Below, piece after piece: positions 23,302 to 29,601 of a DNA stretch of 29,601 nt; the stretch's first letter is position 1, and the number at the start of each line of letters is the position of its first letter. Position numbers and translations under genes: made by a program. The DNA is from CAZOWW01 sp964583765 (GTDB lineage: Bacteria; Actinomycetota; Actinomycetes; Actinomycetales; Kineosporiaceae). The notes beneath the pieces were generated by a model. The model had not been told where the DNA came from and made no database searches. It was given only the letters and a program-made list of their open reading frames with translations. The DNA is taken from NCBI GenBank assembly GCA_964583765.1, contig CAZOWW010000074.1, forward strand, positions 1-29,601, in the 5' to 3' direction.

Positions 23302-23316
23302 GTCGAGTTACTCGAC
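23302..23316 (+). promoter_or_regulatory. Operator-like palindrome GTCGAG-TTA-CTCGAC at the predicted start site
   Basis: Perfect 6-base inverted arms with a 3-base centre, covering the predicted +1. A repressor bound here would block the promoter. Two direct CTTAG motifs (23290-23294 and 23298-23302) lie just before it. The regulator is unknown; a sulfur- or nitrogen-response regulator is an inference from the downstream genes. Confidence 0.45.
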
Positions 23317-23333
23317 AAGAAGAAGGGACCCCC

Positions 23334-24455
23334 ATGAGCCCCCGACCGCTCCGGCGCCCACGGCGCGCCGCGCTGGCCGCGATCCTCACCACGGCGGCAC
23401 TCGTCACTGCCGCCTGCGGGCACAGCAGCGCAACGTCCGCCAAGCCCTCGGCGGGCACCCCGGCCGGCCTCGCCACCGGGAGCAAGTTGTCCACCAATTC
23501 GGTCAAACTGGGCTTCTTCCCCAACATTACGCACGCCCCGGCGTTGATCGCCATCCATGACGGCCTCTTCACCAAGGCCCTCGGCGACGGCGTGAAGCTC
23601 ACCACGGCCACCTTCAACGCGGGCACCGACGCGATCCAGGCCGTGCTCACCGGCGCGATCGACATCAGCTACATCGGGCCCAACCCGACCATCAACGGGT
23701 TCTCCCAGTCGCACGGGCAGGCCGTCCGGGTCATCGCCGGCGCCGCCTCGGGCGGGGCGGCGCTCGTGGTCAAGCCGACCATCACCACGGCCGCGGACCT
23801 GAAGGGCAAGAAGATCGCCACCCCGTCGCTGGGCAACACCCAGGACGTCGCCCTGCGCTACTGGCTGAAGCAACAGGGCCTGGCGACCGACCCGCGCGGC
23901 GGCGGCGACGTGCATATCGTGCCGGAGAAGAACTCGGTCACCACCCAGGCCTTCGCGCAGGGCGCCATCGACGGCGCCTGGGTGCCCGAGCCCTACGCGA
24001 CCACCCTCGTGCGCAAGAGCGGCGGCCACGTGCTCGTGGACGAGCGCACCCTGTGGCCGCAGGGCCGGTTCGTGACCACGAACATCATCGTGCGCACCGA
24101 CTTCCTCACCAAGCACGCGGACGTCGTGGAGAAGATCCTTGAGGGGCACGTCGCCGCCCTGGCCAAGATCCACCAGGACCCGGCCGGCGCCCAGGCATCC
24201 TTCAACGCCGAGCTGGCCTCGCTGACCGGTCAGGAGGTCAAGGCCGAGGCCACGGCGGCCGCCTGGAAGAACCTCGAGTTCACCGCCGACCCGCTGCCGG
24301 CGACGCTGCTCGCCTCGGCCCAGCACGCCTCGGACGTGGGGCTGCTCGACCTGGCCCAGTTCACCGCGGCGGGCGGCGTCCACGCCCTGTACGACCTGGC
24401 ACCGCTGAACCAGGCCCTCGCGGCCGCCGGCCAACCGGAGGTGACCCAGCCATGA
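23334..24455 (+). CDS. ABC importer substrate-binding lipoprotein (SsuA/TauA/NrtA family)
   Basis: A 373-residue lipoprotein with a type II signal peptide (lipobox Val-Thr-Ala-Ala-Cys, Cys28). The mature part has LGFFPNITHAPALIAIHDGLF, TATFNAGTDAIQAVLTGAIDISYIGPNP and TITTAADLKGKKIATPSLGNTQDVALRYWLKQQGL, the standard motifs of the periplasmic-type binding proteins for sulfonates, taurine or nitrate (NMT1/SsuA group). AGAAGGGA precedes the ATG at 23334. It is the first gene of a three-gene importer, and its stop overlaps the ATPase start in an ATGA. Which ligand it binds cannot be settled from the sequence, but the set of neighbouring genes fits aliphatic sulfonate or taurine best. It is followed directly by ATPase and permease. 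Confidence 0.92.
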   Translation: MSPRPLRRPRRAALAAILTTAALVTAACGHSSATSAKPSAGTPAGLATGSKLSTNSVKLGFFPNITHAPALIAIHDGLFTKALGDGVKLTTATFNAGTDAIQAVLTGAIDISYIGPNPTINGFSQSHGQAVRVIAGAASGGAALVVKPTITTAADLKGKKIATPSLGNTQDVALRYWLKQQGLATDPRGGGDVHIVPEKNSVTTQAFAQGAIDGAWVPEPYATTLVRKSGGHVLVDERTLWPQGRFVTTNIIVRTDFLTKHADVVEKILEGHVAALAKIHQDPAGAQASFNAELASLTGQEVKAEATAAAWKNLEFTADPLPATLLASAQHASDVGLLDLAQFTAAGGVHALYDLAPLNQALAAAGQPEVTQP

Positions 24456-25204
24456 CCGACGACATCGCCGTCCGGATCCAGGACGTCAGCAAGCGCTTCG
24501 GCCGTGGCCGGTCCGCAGTGACCGCCCTGTCCCATGTCGACCTGACGGTGGCCCGCGGGGAGCTCGTCGCCCTGGTCGGCGCCTCGGGCTGCGGCAAGAG
24601 CACCCTGCTGTCCCTGGTGGCCGGGCTGGACCGGCCGGACGGCGGTGTCGTCGAGGTCACCGGGGGCAGGGTGGCGTTCATGTTCCAGGACGCCACCCTG
24701 CTGCCCTGGCTGACCGTGACCCAGAACGTCGCCCTGCCGCTCAAGCTGGGCGGCGTGCCGTCCCGCGAGCGCGCCGACCGGGTGCAGGAGCTGCTGGAGC
24801 TGGTGCGGCTCGGGGACAAGGGCACCAAGCGCCCGCACGAGCTCTCCGGCGGGATGCGCCAGCGGGTGGCTCTGGCCCGGGTGCTGGCCCAGGACGCGAA
24901 CGTCGTGCTCATGGACGAGCCGCTGGGCGCCCTCGACGCGATGACCCGCGACCGCATGCACGACGAGATCGAACGCATCTGGCAGGACCTGCACCTGACA
25001 GTGCTCTTCGTGACCCACAACGTGCGCGAGGCGGTGCGGCTCGGGGACCGCGTGGTGCTGCTGAGCTCCTCCCCCGGCCGGGTCAAGTCGATCTACGACA
25101 TCGATCTGCCCCGCCCCCGGCGCATGGACTCCGCCGAGGTCGCCCGCGAGGCGGCCGTCCTCACCCATGACCTGCGCGAGGAGGTCCGCCGCCATGTCGC
25201 CTGA
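24452..25204 (+). CDS. ABC importer ATP-binding protein (SsuB/TauB family)
   Basis: A 250-residue ATPase with every canonical motif: Walker A GASGCGKSTLL (about residues 48-58), Q-loop MFQDATLLPWLTV, signature LSGGMRQRVALARV, Walker B VVLMDEPLGALD, and the switch His in VLFVTHNVREAV. The MFQDATLLPW sequence and the length are those of the SsuB/TauB/NrtD class. The start is fixed by GGAGGTGA seven bases upstream and by the ATGA overlap with the binding-protein gene. It powers import through the permease whose gene begins inside its last codons, with which it overlaps by 11 bases. No C-terminal regulatory domain is present. Confidence 0.96.
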   Translation: MTDDIAVRIQDVSKRFGRGRSAVTALSHVDLTVARGELVALVGASGCGKSTLLSLVAGLDRPDGGVVEVTGGRVAFMFQDATLLPWLTVTQNVALPLKLGGVPSRERADRVQELLELVRLGDKGTKRPHELSGGMRQRVALARVLAQDANVVLMDEPLGALDAMTRDRMHDEIERIWQDLHLTVLFVTHNVREAVRLGDRVVLLSSSPGRVKSIYDIDLPRPRRMDSAEVAREAAVLTHDLREEVRRHVA

Positions 25205-26189
25205 ACGCCCCCCCACCTCCGCCCTCGTCGACTCCACGACAGGGCTCGACACGACGGGACTCGACTCCACGACAGGGCTCGACACGACCCGACTCGACAC
25301 CACAGGCCTCGACACCACGAGGCTCGACAACGCGGGAGCAATCGACGAACCGGGCCGTCTGCGCGAGATCCGGCCTCTTCCCGGCGAGCGGCCCCGGCGG
25401 GCACGGGCCCTGTGGGCGGTGACCTGGCCGAAGCTGGTGGCCCTCGGTCTCGTGCTGACGATCTGGCAGATCGTCGTCTGGTCGGGCTGGAAACCCACCT
25501 ACCTGTTGCCGGGCCCCGGCGCGGTGTTCGCGGACCTGTGGCACCAGGGCCACGACGGCACCTTCTGGCAGGGCATCGCCTGGACCCTGCGCCGCGGTGT
25601 GGAGGGCTTCGCCGTGGCAGTGATCGTCGGCACGGCCCTGGGGGTGCTCGTCGCACGCAGCCGGGTGCTCCGCCTGGGTGTCGGTTCCCTCATCAGCGGC
25701 CTGCAGACGATGCCCTCCATCGCCTGGTTCCCGCTGTCCATGCTGCTGTTCCAGATCTCCGAGACCGCGATCCTGTTCGTGATCCTGCTCGGCGCCGTGC
25801 CCTCGATCGCGAACGGCATCCTCGCGGGCATCGATCACGTGCCCCCCGCCTACACGCGTCTCGGCACCGTGCTCGGCGCCCGGGGCCTGCGCCTGTACCG
25901 GCACGTGATCATCCCGGCCGCCCTGCCCGCCTACGTGGCCGGGCTCGGGCAGGGCTGGGCCTTCGCCTGGCGCAGCCTCATGGCCGGCGAGTTGCTCGTG
26001 GTCATCGAGGCCCGACCTTCCCTGGGGCAGTTCCTGCAGTTCGGCCTGGAGTTCTCGAACGCCACCCGGATCCTCTCCACCATGATCGTCATTCTGGCCC
26101 TCGGCATGGTCATCGACGTCTTCTTCACCGTGGTCAGCCGCGCCCTGCGGGCCCGGCGCGGCCTGCTCGCCAAGCAGTCGAACTCGTAG
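25194..26189 (+). CDS. ABC importer permease (SsuC/TauC family) with a repetitive N-terminal arm
   Basis: The ATG at 25194 has GAGGAGG (25178-25184) upstream. An upstream in-frame start at 25167 is rejected because it has no ribosome binding site. The protein, 331 residues, has a non-family N-terminal arm of about 70 residues. It contains pentads TTGLD/TTRLD encoded by 15-18 bp units (25230-25325). Then comes the permease core with six membrane segments (LVALGLVLTIWQIVVW, GFAVAVIVGTALGVLVA, AILFVILLGAVPSI), and the EAA-type loop GARGLRLYRHVIIPAALPAYVAGLGQGWAFAWRSLMAGEL that contacts the ATPase. The core is clearly of the SsuC/TauC type. The arm is cytoplasmic by topology and likely disordered. 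Confidence 0.93.
   Translation: MSPERPPTSALVDSTTGLDTTGLDSTTGLDTTRLDTTGLDTTRLDNAGAIDEPGRLREIRPLPGERPRRARALWAVTWPKLVALGLVLTIWQIVVWSGWKPTYLLPGPGAVFADLWHQGHDGTFWQGIAWTLRRGVEGFAVAVIVGTALGVLVARSRVLRLGVGSLISGLQTMPSIAWFPLSMLLFQISETAILFVILLGAVPSIANGILAGIDHVPPAYTRLGTVLGARGLRLYRHVIIPAALPAYVAGLGQGWAFAWRSLMAGELLVVIEARPSLGQFLQFGLEFSNATRILSTMIVILALGMVIDVFFTVVSRALRARRGLLAKQSNS
25230..25325 (+). repeat. Tandem repeat of 15/18-bp units in the permease gene
   Basis: Unit lengths are 18, 15, 18, 15, 15, 15 bases. The first two pairs form a 33-bp block at 25230-25262 repeated at 25263-25295 with only two differences, so it duplicated recently. The encoded arm reads D(S)TT(G/R)L repeatedly and stays in frame throughout. 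Confidence 0.85.
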
Positions 26190-26274
26190 ACCGGGCCCCG
26201 GGCTCGGCTCCACGAGGGTGAACCCGCACCGACTCGACTCACATCCGGCCCCGCGGCGACGACGGTTTCGGCAG

Positions 26275-26292
26275 ACCCCCAGGGACGGGGGT
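26275..26292 (+). terminator. Hairpin ACCCCC-AGGGAC-GGGGGT
   Basis: A perfect 6-bp stem with a 6-base loop, about 90 bases after the permease stop and about 30 bases before the next start. It may end the importer transcript or stand in the 5' leader of the next gene. No T-run follows. Confidence 0.3.
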
Positions 26293-26320
26293 TCCAGGGT
26301 TGCCACGGAGGGCGCAGCTC

Positions 26321-27844
26321 ATGAGGTCGGTGCCCGCACGCCGTACCGGTTCGTTTCCGTGGGTGAGCCGGCTCGCGTTGGCCGTGCTGCTCGCCGCCGG
26401 GGTGACCGCGGCGGCGGAGTGCGTGGTCAGCGACCATCTGCTGGCCCGGGATCTCGTCCGCGACCGGCTCGACGAGGTCCGTGCGGACGCGGATGCCCTC
26501 GCCCGACTCACCCCGGTCGCCGGACTCACCCCTGCCACTCGGCTCGCCCCGGCACCCACCGGCGACGACGTCGCCCCACCCACGGCCGCGCTCACCGCCC
26601 TGTCCGCGCGCCCCGACATCCTGGTCATCGCGGTCAGCGACGCGGACGGGCACGTGCTGGGCAGCGCGGGGCGCGAGCTGGATCCCGGGCTGGCCGCCCA
26701 GCTCACCACGACCGCGCGTGGCACCGCCGAGGAGACCATCCGTGCGGACGCGGCCCGGGCCGGGGCCGCCGGGCCCGATCAGATCTGCCTGAGCGCACCG
26801 ATCCGGGTTCCGGGAAGGCATCTGGCCCTCACCGAGATCCTGGACAGTCGCACCACCGCGGGACGCATCGCGGATCTGCGCCTGGCCCTCTTCCTGCTGC
26901 TCGCGGGTGGCGCCGCCCTCACCACCGGTCTGGCCCTGCTCCTCGGCGGCCTCCGCCTCGCGCGTCGACATCGGGAGGCGCTCCAGGAGGCGACCGTGGA
27001 TGACCTGACCGGTCTACGCAGCCGCCGGGCCTTCCAGGAGGACCTCCACCGGGAGGCCGAGACCGCTCTGCGGGACCGAAAACCCCTCGCCCTCGCCCTG
27101 CTCGAGCTGGGCGGTCTCGACGCGCTGCGCTCCCGGGGAGGCAGGCGCCGGGCCGAGGCGGGACTGTTGCGGGCGGCCACCGCGGTGCGGCTCCGGCACG
27201 GACCGGAGCTGGCCTACCGGCTCGCGGGCACGGAGTTCGCCGTGATCATGCCGAGGACGGCGGCGGACGACGCGGTCGAGGCGGCCCACGCGCTCGCCCG
27301 GCGGATCGGCAATGCCGCGCCTCCGCTCACCGCCGATGTGGGGGTGAGTTCCCTCGACGCACGGTGCCCGGACGCCGAGACCCTGCTGATCGGCGCGGAG
27401 GCGGACCTGGAGGACTTCCGCGAGCGGCGACTCGCGGCGGCGCAGAACTCCCCCGAGCCGATCCCGGTCCCGCCGTCCGGCCCGCATCTGTACCCGTCCC
27501 AGCGGACGGACCACCCGGGCGGCCGGGGCGCGTACGGGCCGCCGAGCACGAGTGGCCCCGCGGGGATGCGCGGCCCGGCCGGAAGCCGCCCCACCGGTCC
27601 TGCGGGTGCGCCGCCTCCCGCCGGGGTGGGGCCCGTCCCGGCGCCCTGGCCGATGCCGAGCAGGGAGTCTCGGGTGGGGCCGTCCCCCGAACTGTGGGAT
27701 CTCGGCGACCTGGACGATCTCGGCGACCTCGAGACGCTGCGCGAACTGTGGAACCAGGGGGATCCCTGGGACATCCGCAGGCTGCTCGACCCCCCGGAAG
27801 GACCTGCCTCACCGGACGACCCGCGGTCCGACCCGCGGACCTGA
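26321..27844 (+). CDS. Two-TM protein with degenerate GGDEF domain and repetitive acidic tail
   Basis: The ATG at 26321 has GGAGGG (26307-26312) upstream. The 507-residue protein has a first membrane segment near residues 13-32 and an external Ala/Thr-rich domain (about 33-185) with DILVIAVSDADGHVLGSAG, which resembles a small sensory PAS/Cache-like strand pattern. A second segment lies near 187-212. Then comes a GGDEF-type domain (about 225-367) with the diagnostic start VDDLTGLRSRRAFQEDL. The catalytic signature is A302-G-T-E-F306 instead of Gly-Gly-Asp/Glu-Glu-Phe, so diguanylate cyclase activity is unlikely. A Pro/Gly-rich linker (about 370-455) follows. The end is a run of hexads, ELWDLG-DLDDLG-DLETLR-ELWNQG-DPWDIR (457-486), encoded by 18-bp units. 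No I-site RxxD is obvious before AGTEF. Role unknown. Confidence 0.9.
   Translation: MRSVPARRTGSFPWVSRLALAVLLAAGVTAAAECVVSDHLLARDLVRDRLDEVRADADALARLTPVAGLTPATRLAPAPTGDDVAPPTAALTALSARPDILVIAVSDADGHVLGSAGRELDPGLAAQLTTTARGTAEETIRADAARAGAAGPDQICLSAPIRVPGRHLALTEILDSRTTAGRIADLRLALFLLLAGGAALTTGLALLLGGLRLARRHREALQEATVDDLTGLRSRRAFQEDLHREAETALRDRKPLALALLELGGLDALRSRGGRRRAEAGLLRAATAVRLRHGPELAYRLAGTEFAVIMPRTAADDAVEAAHALARRIGNAAPPLTADVGVSSLDARCPDAETLLIGAEADLEDFRERRLAAAQNSPEPIPVPPSGPHLYPSQRTDHPGGRGAYGPPSTSGPAGMRGPAGSRPTGPAGAPPPAGVGPVPAPWPMPSRESRVGPSPELWDLGDLDDLGDLETLRELWNQGDPWDIRRLLDPPEGPASPDDPRSDPRT
27689..27778 (+). repeat. Degenerate 18-bp tandem repeat at the 3' end of the GGDEF-like gene
   Basis: Five units of six codons. 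ATCTCGGCGACCT at 27699-27711 is repeated at 27717-27729, and CGAACTGTGG at 27688-27697 recurs at 27742-27751, three periods later. The repeat stays in frame and encodes acidic Leu/Trp hexads. Confidence 0.75.
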
Positions 27845-27932
27845 GACGCCCTCCGCCCGGGGACGGATCGGTCAGGTCCGCACCGAGGCCTGCTCTGTCA
27901 CGATCGATCACGTCCGCGCCGGGTTTGATCCC

Positions 27933-29033
27933 TCAGGCGTCGTCCCAGCGGAACACCCGCGTGGCGATCAGACCCACGACCGCGGCGAAGGCCAGCAGCA
28001 CGAGCACCGGCGCCCAGATCGCCGACGGGCCCTGCCCGCGCGCCAGCACGTCGAGCATGGCGTCGTTGAGCCAGCGCAACGGCAGCACCTTCGACACCCC
28101 CTGCAGCCAGCTCGGCGCGGAGGAGATGTCGAAGAACGTCCCGGACAGGAACGCCATCGGCAGCACCAGGAAGTTGGCGATGGCGCTGGCCGCCTCCTCC
28201 GTCTTGGCGACGGCCCCGACGAGCAACCCGATCGACAGGAACGACAGGGTGCCCACGAGCAGCAGCGGGACCGCCAACCACCAGTCACCGGTGAGTTTGA
28301 GCCCGAACGGTGGCGTCATGGCCACGCCGATGAACACCGCTCCCTGCACCAGGGCGATGGTCATGCTCACCCCGACGCGGGCGCCGACCACGGTCCAGAC
28401 CGGGGCCGGCGAGAGGCGGATCCGGCGCAGGATCTGCTTGCGCCGCCAGGCCACCAGGGTCATCGCCGCCCCGAAGGCCGCCGAGGTGGCGACGCCCCAG
28501 CTCAGGATGCCCGGGGTGATGTACTGGATCGTGCGGAGGCTGGAGTCCTCGACGGGGGTGCTCTCGAGGGAATAGACGGGTGGGCGCCCCGAGGCCCGCA
28601 CGTTGGCGCCGTCCACGACCGAGCGGACCTGCGCGTTGACGGTCGCCGAGCGCGTGGGGTCGGAGGCCGCGAAGCGCAGGGTGAGCGTCGTCCCCCGCTC
28701 GATCAGCACCGCGGGCAGGTCCCCCTTGCTCACCTTGCGCAGCGCCTTGTCGGCGTCCGCGAAGGGGTGCAGCTTGAGCCCTGTGGCGGGCAGCGCCTTG
28801 ATAACGGGACCGTCCCCGACCACGCCGATGGTGATGCTCGGAGTGCCGCCACGGAAGATCAGGCCGAAGACGATGATGAACATGAGCGGGAAGAAGAAGG
28901 TGAAGAACATCGCGGCGCGGTCGCGGAAGAAGCCGCGCAGCATCGCCTTCGTGAGGGTGTGCAGCTGCACGAAGGAGGAGACCCGCTTCCGGGCCGCCGG
29001 CAGGGGCCGGTCCAGGACCGTGGTGGGGCTCAT
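27933..29033 (-). CDS. ABC-2 type exporter permease
   Basis: A 366-residue permease: a cytoplasmic N-terminus, a first membrane segment (AAMFFTFFFPLMFIIVFGLIF), a large external domain of about 140 residues, then five membrane segments (ITPGILSWGVATSAAFGAAMTL, VSMTIALVQGAVFIGVAM, WLAVPLLLVGTLSFLSIGLLVGAVA, AIANFLVLPMAFLSGTFF, APVLVLLAFAAVVGLIATRVF). The PMAFLSGTFFDISSAPSWLQGVS element is the classical ABC-2 motif seen in drug and polyketide exporters. The ATG at 29033 has AAGGAG 8 bases upstream and overlaps the ATPase stop in an ATGA. With that ATPase it forms a two-gene exporter of unknown cargo. It faces the GGDEF-like gene tail to tail with an 88-base gap in which I see no clear terminator. 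Confidence 0.93.
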   Translation of the reverse strand: MSPTTVLDRPLPAARKRVSSFVQLHTLTKAMLRGFFRDRAAMFFTFFFPLMFIIVFGLIFRGGTPSITIGVVGDGPVIKALPATGLKLHPFADADKALRKVSKGDLPAVLIERGTTLTLRFAASDPTRSATVNAQVRSVVDGANVRASGRPPVYSLESTPVEDSSLRTIQYITPGILSWGVATSAAFGAAMTLVAWRRKQILRRIRLSPAPVWTVVGARVGVSMTIALVQGAVFIGVAMTPPFGLKLTGDWWLAVPLLLVGTLSFLSIGLLVGAVAKTEEAASAIANFLVLPMAFLSGTFFDISSAPSWLQGVSKVLPLRWLNDAMLDVLARGQGPSAIWAPVLVLLAFAAVVGLIATRVFRWDDA

Positions 29034-29601
29034 GCGCGGAACTCCTTCCCCGTCTTGTGCAGGAACACGTCCTCCAACGTCGCCGTGCGCACGCTCACGC
29101 CGTCGAGCTGGTCCCGCTCGGCCAGGGCCCCCAGCAGCAGCGCGGGGCGGCGCGAGCTGATCACGACCTCCTCGTCGTCCCCCTGGACCTCGTCCGCGCC
29201 CGGGAGATCCCGGGCGGCGTCCTGATCGATCACGCGGGACGGCAGGGCCACGCGGGTGGGGGCGTCGAGTCCGCGCACGAGCGCGGCCGGGGTGTCGAGG
29301 GCGAGGATCCGGCCGGTGTCCATGATCGCGACGCGGTCGCAGAGCGCCTCCGCCTCGTCCAGGTAGTGCGTCGTGTAGCAGACGCTCACGCCCTGGGCCT
29401 GGATCGCCCGGAGCACCTCCCAGAGGTTCCGCCGGGCCGCCGGGTCCAGGGCCGCGGTCGGTTCGTCGAGAAAGACCAGATCAGGCCGGTGGACCAGGGC
29501 GCACGCGATGGAGAGCCGCTGGCGCTGTCCCCCGGAGAGCTTGTCCTCCATCACCGAAGCCATGTCCCCCAGGCCCACGAGGTCCAGGAACTCCGCCGAC
29601 T
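29030..29601 (-). CDS. ABC exporter ATP-binding protein, 5' end outside window (DrrA-like)
   Basis: The frame stays open to the right edge, so the N-terminal part with the Walker A motif is missing. The visible 190 residues begin SAEFLDLVGLGDMA and include the signature KLSGGQRQRLSIACALV, Walker B LVFLDEPTAALDP, the switch His in VCYTTHYLDEAEALCDRV, and a C-terminal extension of about 90 residues that ends ATLEDVFLHKTGKEFRA. The DVFLHLTG-type end is typical of ABC-2 exporter ATPases of the DrrA/CcmA type. It is translationally coupled to the permease gene. Cargo is unknown; antibiotic or lipid export are the usual roles in this class. Confidence 0.93.
   Translation of the reverse strand, partial: SAEFLDLVGLGDMASVMEDKLSGGQRQRLSIACALVHRPDLVFLDEPTAALDPAARRNLWEVLRAIQAQGVSVCYTTHYLDEAEALCDRVAIMDTGRILALDTPAALVRGLDAPTRVALPSRVIDQDAARDLPGADEVQGDDEEVVISSRRPALLLGALAERDQLDGVSVRTATLEDVFLHKTGKEFRA

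Larger units (their letters stand above)
23130..23333. other. Divergent intergenic region between the membrane protein gene and the ABC importer
   Basis: On the plus strand it contains the importer promoter and operator described separately. On the minus strand a TATCCT -10-like element (plus 23193-23198) may serve the membrane protein-lipoprotein unit, but no -35 is convincing. CATGATCATG (23210-23219) is a perfect 10-base palindrome midway. Confidence 0.6.

Noticed and set aside
23130..24434. Long minus-strand extension of the two-TM protein frame
   Set aside because: It is antisense to the substrate-binding protein gene and includes the divergent promoter region; the GTG at 23129 has its own ribosome binding site.
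27552..29225. Plus-strand open frame spanning the end of the GGDEF-like gene and the exporter genes
   Set aside because: It crosses gene borders on both strands and shows only antisense-type composition.
1..29601. CRISPR arrays, tRNA or rRNA genes, insertion sequences and attachment sites
   Set aside because: No regularly spaced repeat-spacer pattern, cloverleaf, ribosomal sequence, transposase or integrase motif was seen; the tandem repeats found are all short and in frame.

Overview
The window is high-GC DNA (roughly 60-85 % per line) with densely packed genes, many GTG starts, 4-bp GTGA/ATGA stop-start overlaps and strong purine-rich ribosome binding sites. With the lipoprotein-type substrate-binding protein and the absence of outer-membrane export genes, this points to a member of the Actinomycetota. 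I cannot name the genus. I see no rRNA, tRNA, CRISPR array, transposase or integrase.

Region 1 (1-4412, plus strand) is the edge of a surface-glycan locus. It holds the C-terminal part of a membrane protein, a GT4 glycosyltransferase, a SAM-dependent methyltransferase, and a membrane-anchored protein that is probably an alpha/alpha-toroid carbohydrate-active enzyme. Region 2 (4407-19567, minus strand) is a continuous 12-gene run read right to left. It encodes a priming polyprenyl-phosphate sugar phosphotransferase, a Wzz-like chain-length protein, a Wzy/WaaL-type polymerase, a Wzx-type flippase, seven GT4-type glycosyltransferases, and a membrane acyltransferase of the OafA type. Together these describe a Wzx/Wzy-dependent extracellular polysaccharide: priming on undecaprenyl phosphate, assembly by up to eight glycosyltransferases, O-acylation and perhaps methylation, flipping, polymerisation and length control. 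No sugar-nucleotide synthesis genes and no Wzc-type tyrosine kinase are present in the window. The likely promoter lies in an AT-rich island at 19820-19861, about 260 bases before the first gene.

Region 3 (20055-23129, minus strand) holds a thioredoxin-TPR protein of the YbbN type, and a two-gene unit of a bitopic membrane protein and a lipoprotein that I do not recognise. Region 4 (23334-26189, plus strand) is a three-gene ABC importer of the SsuABC/TauABC (sulfonate/nitrate/taurine) class, with a clear promoter and a palindrome over the predicted start site. Region 5 (26321-27844, plus) is a two-TM protein with a degenerate GGDEF domain and a repetitive acidic tail. Region 6 (27933-29601, minus) is an ABC-2 type exporter: the permease is complete and the ATPase is cut by the window edge.

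The most unusual features are short in-frame tandem repeats at the ends of unrelated proteins. One is a 15-bp duplication that also duplicates the Shine-Dalgarno sequence of the next gene. Others are a glycosyltransferase that has lost its usual donor-site motif and lies at a base-composition switch, three 12-bp iterons before the first complete glycosyltransferase gene, and the degenerate GGDEF protein.
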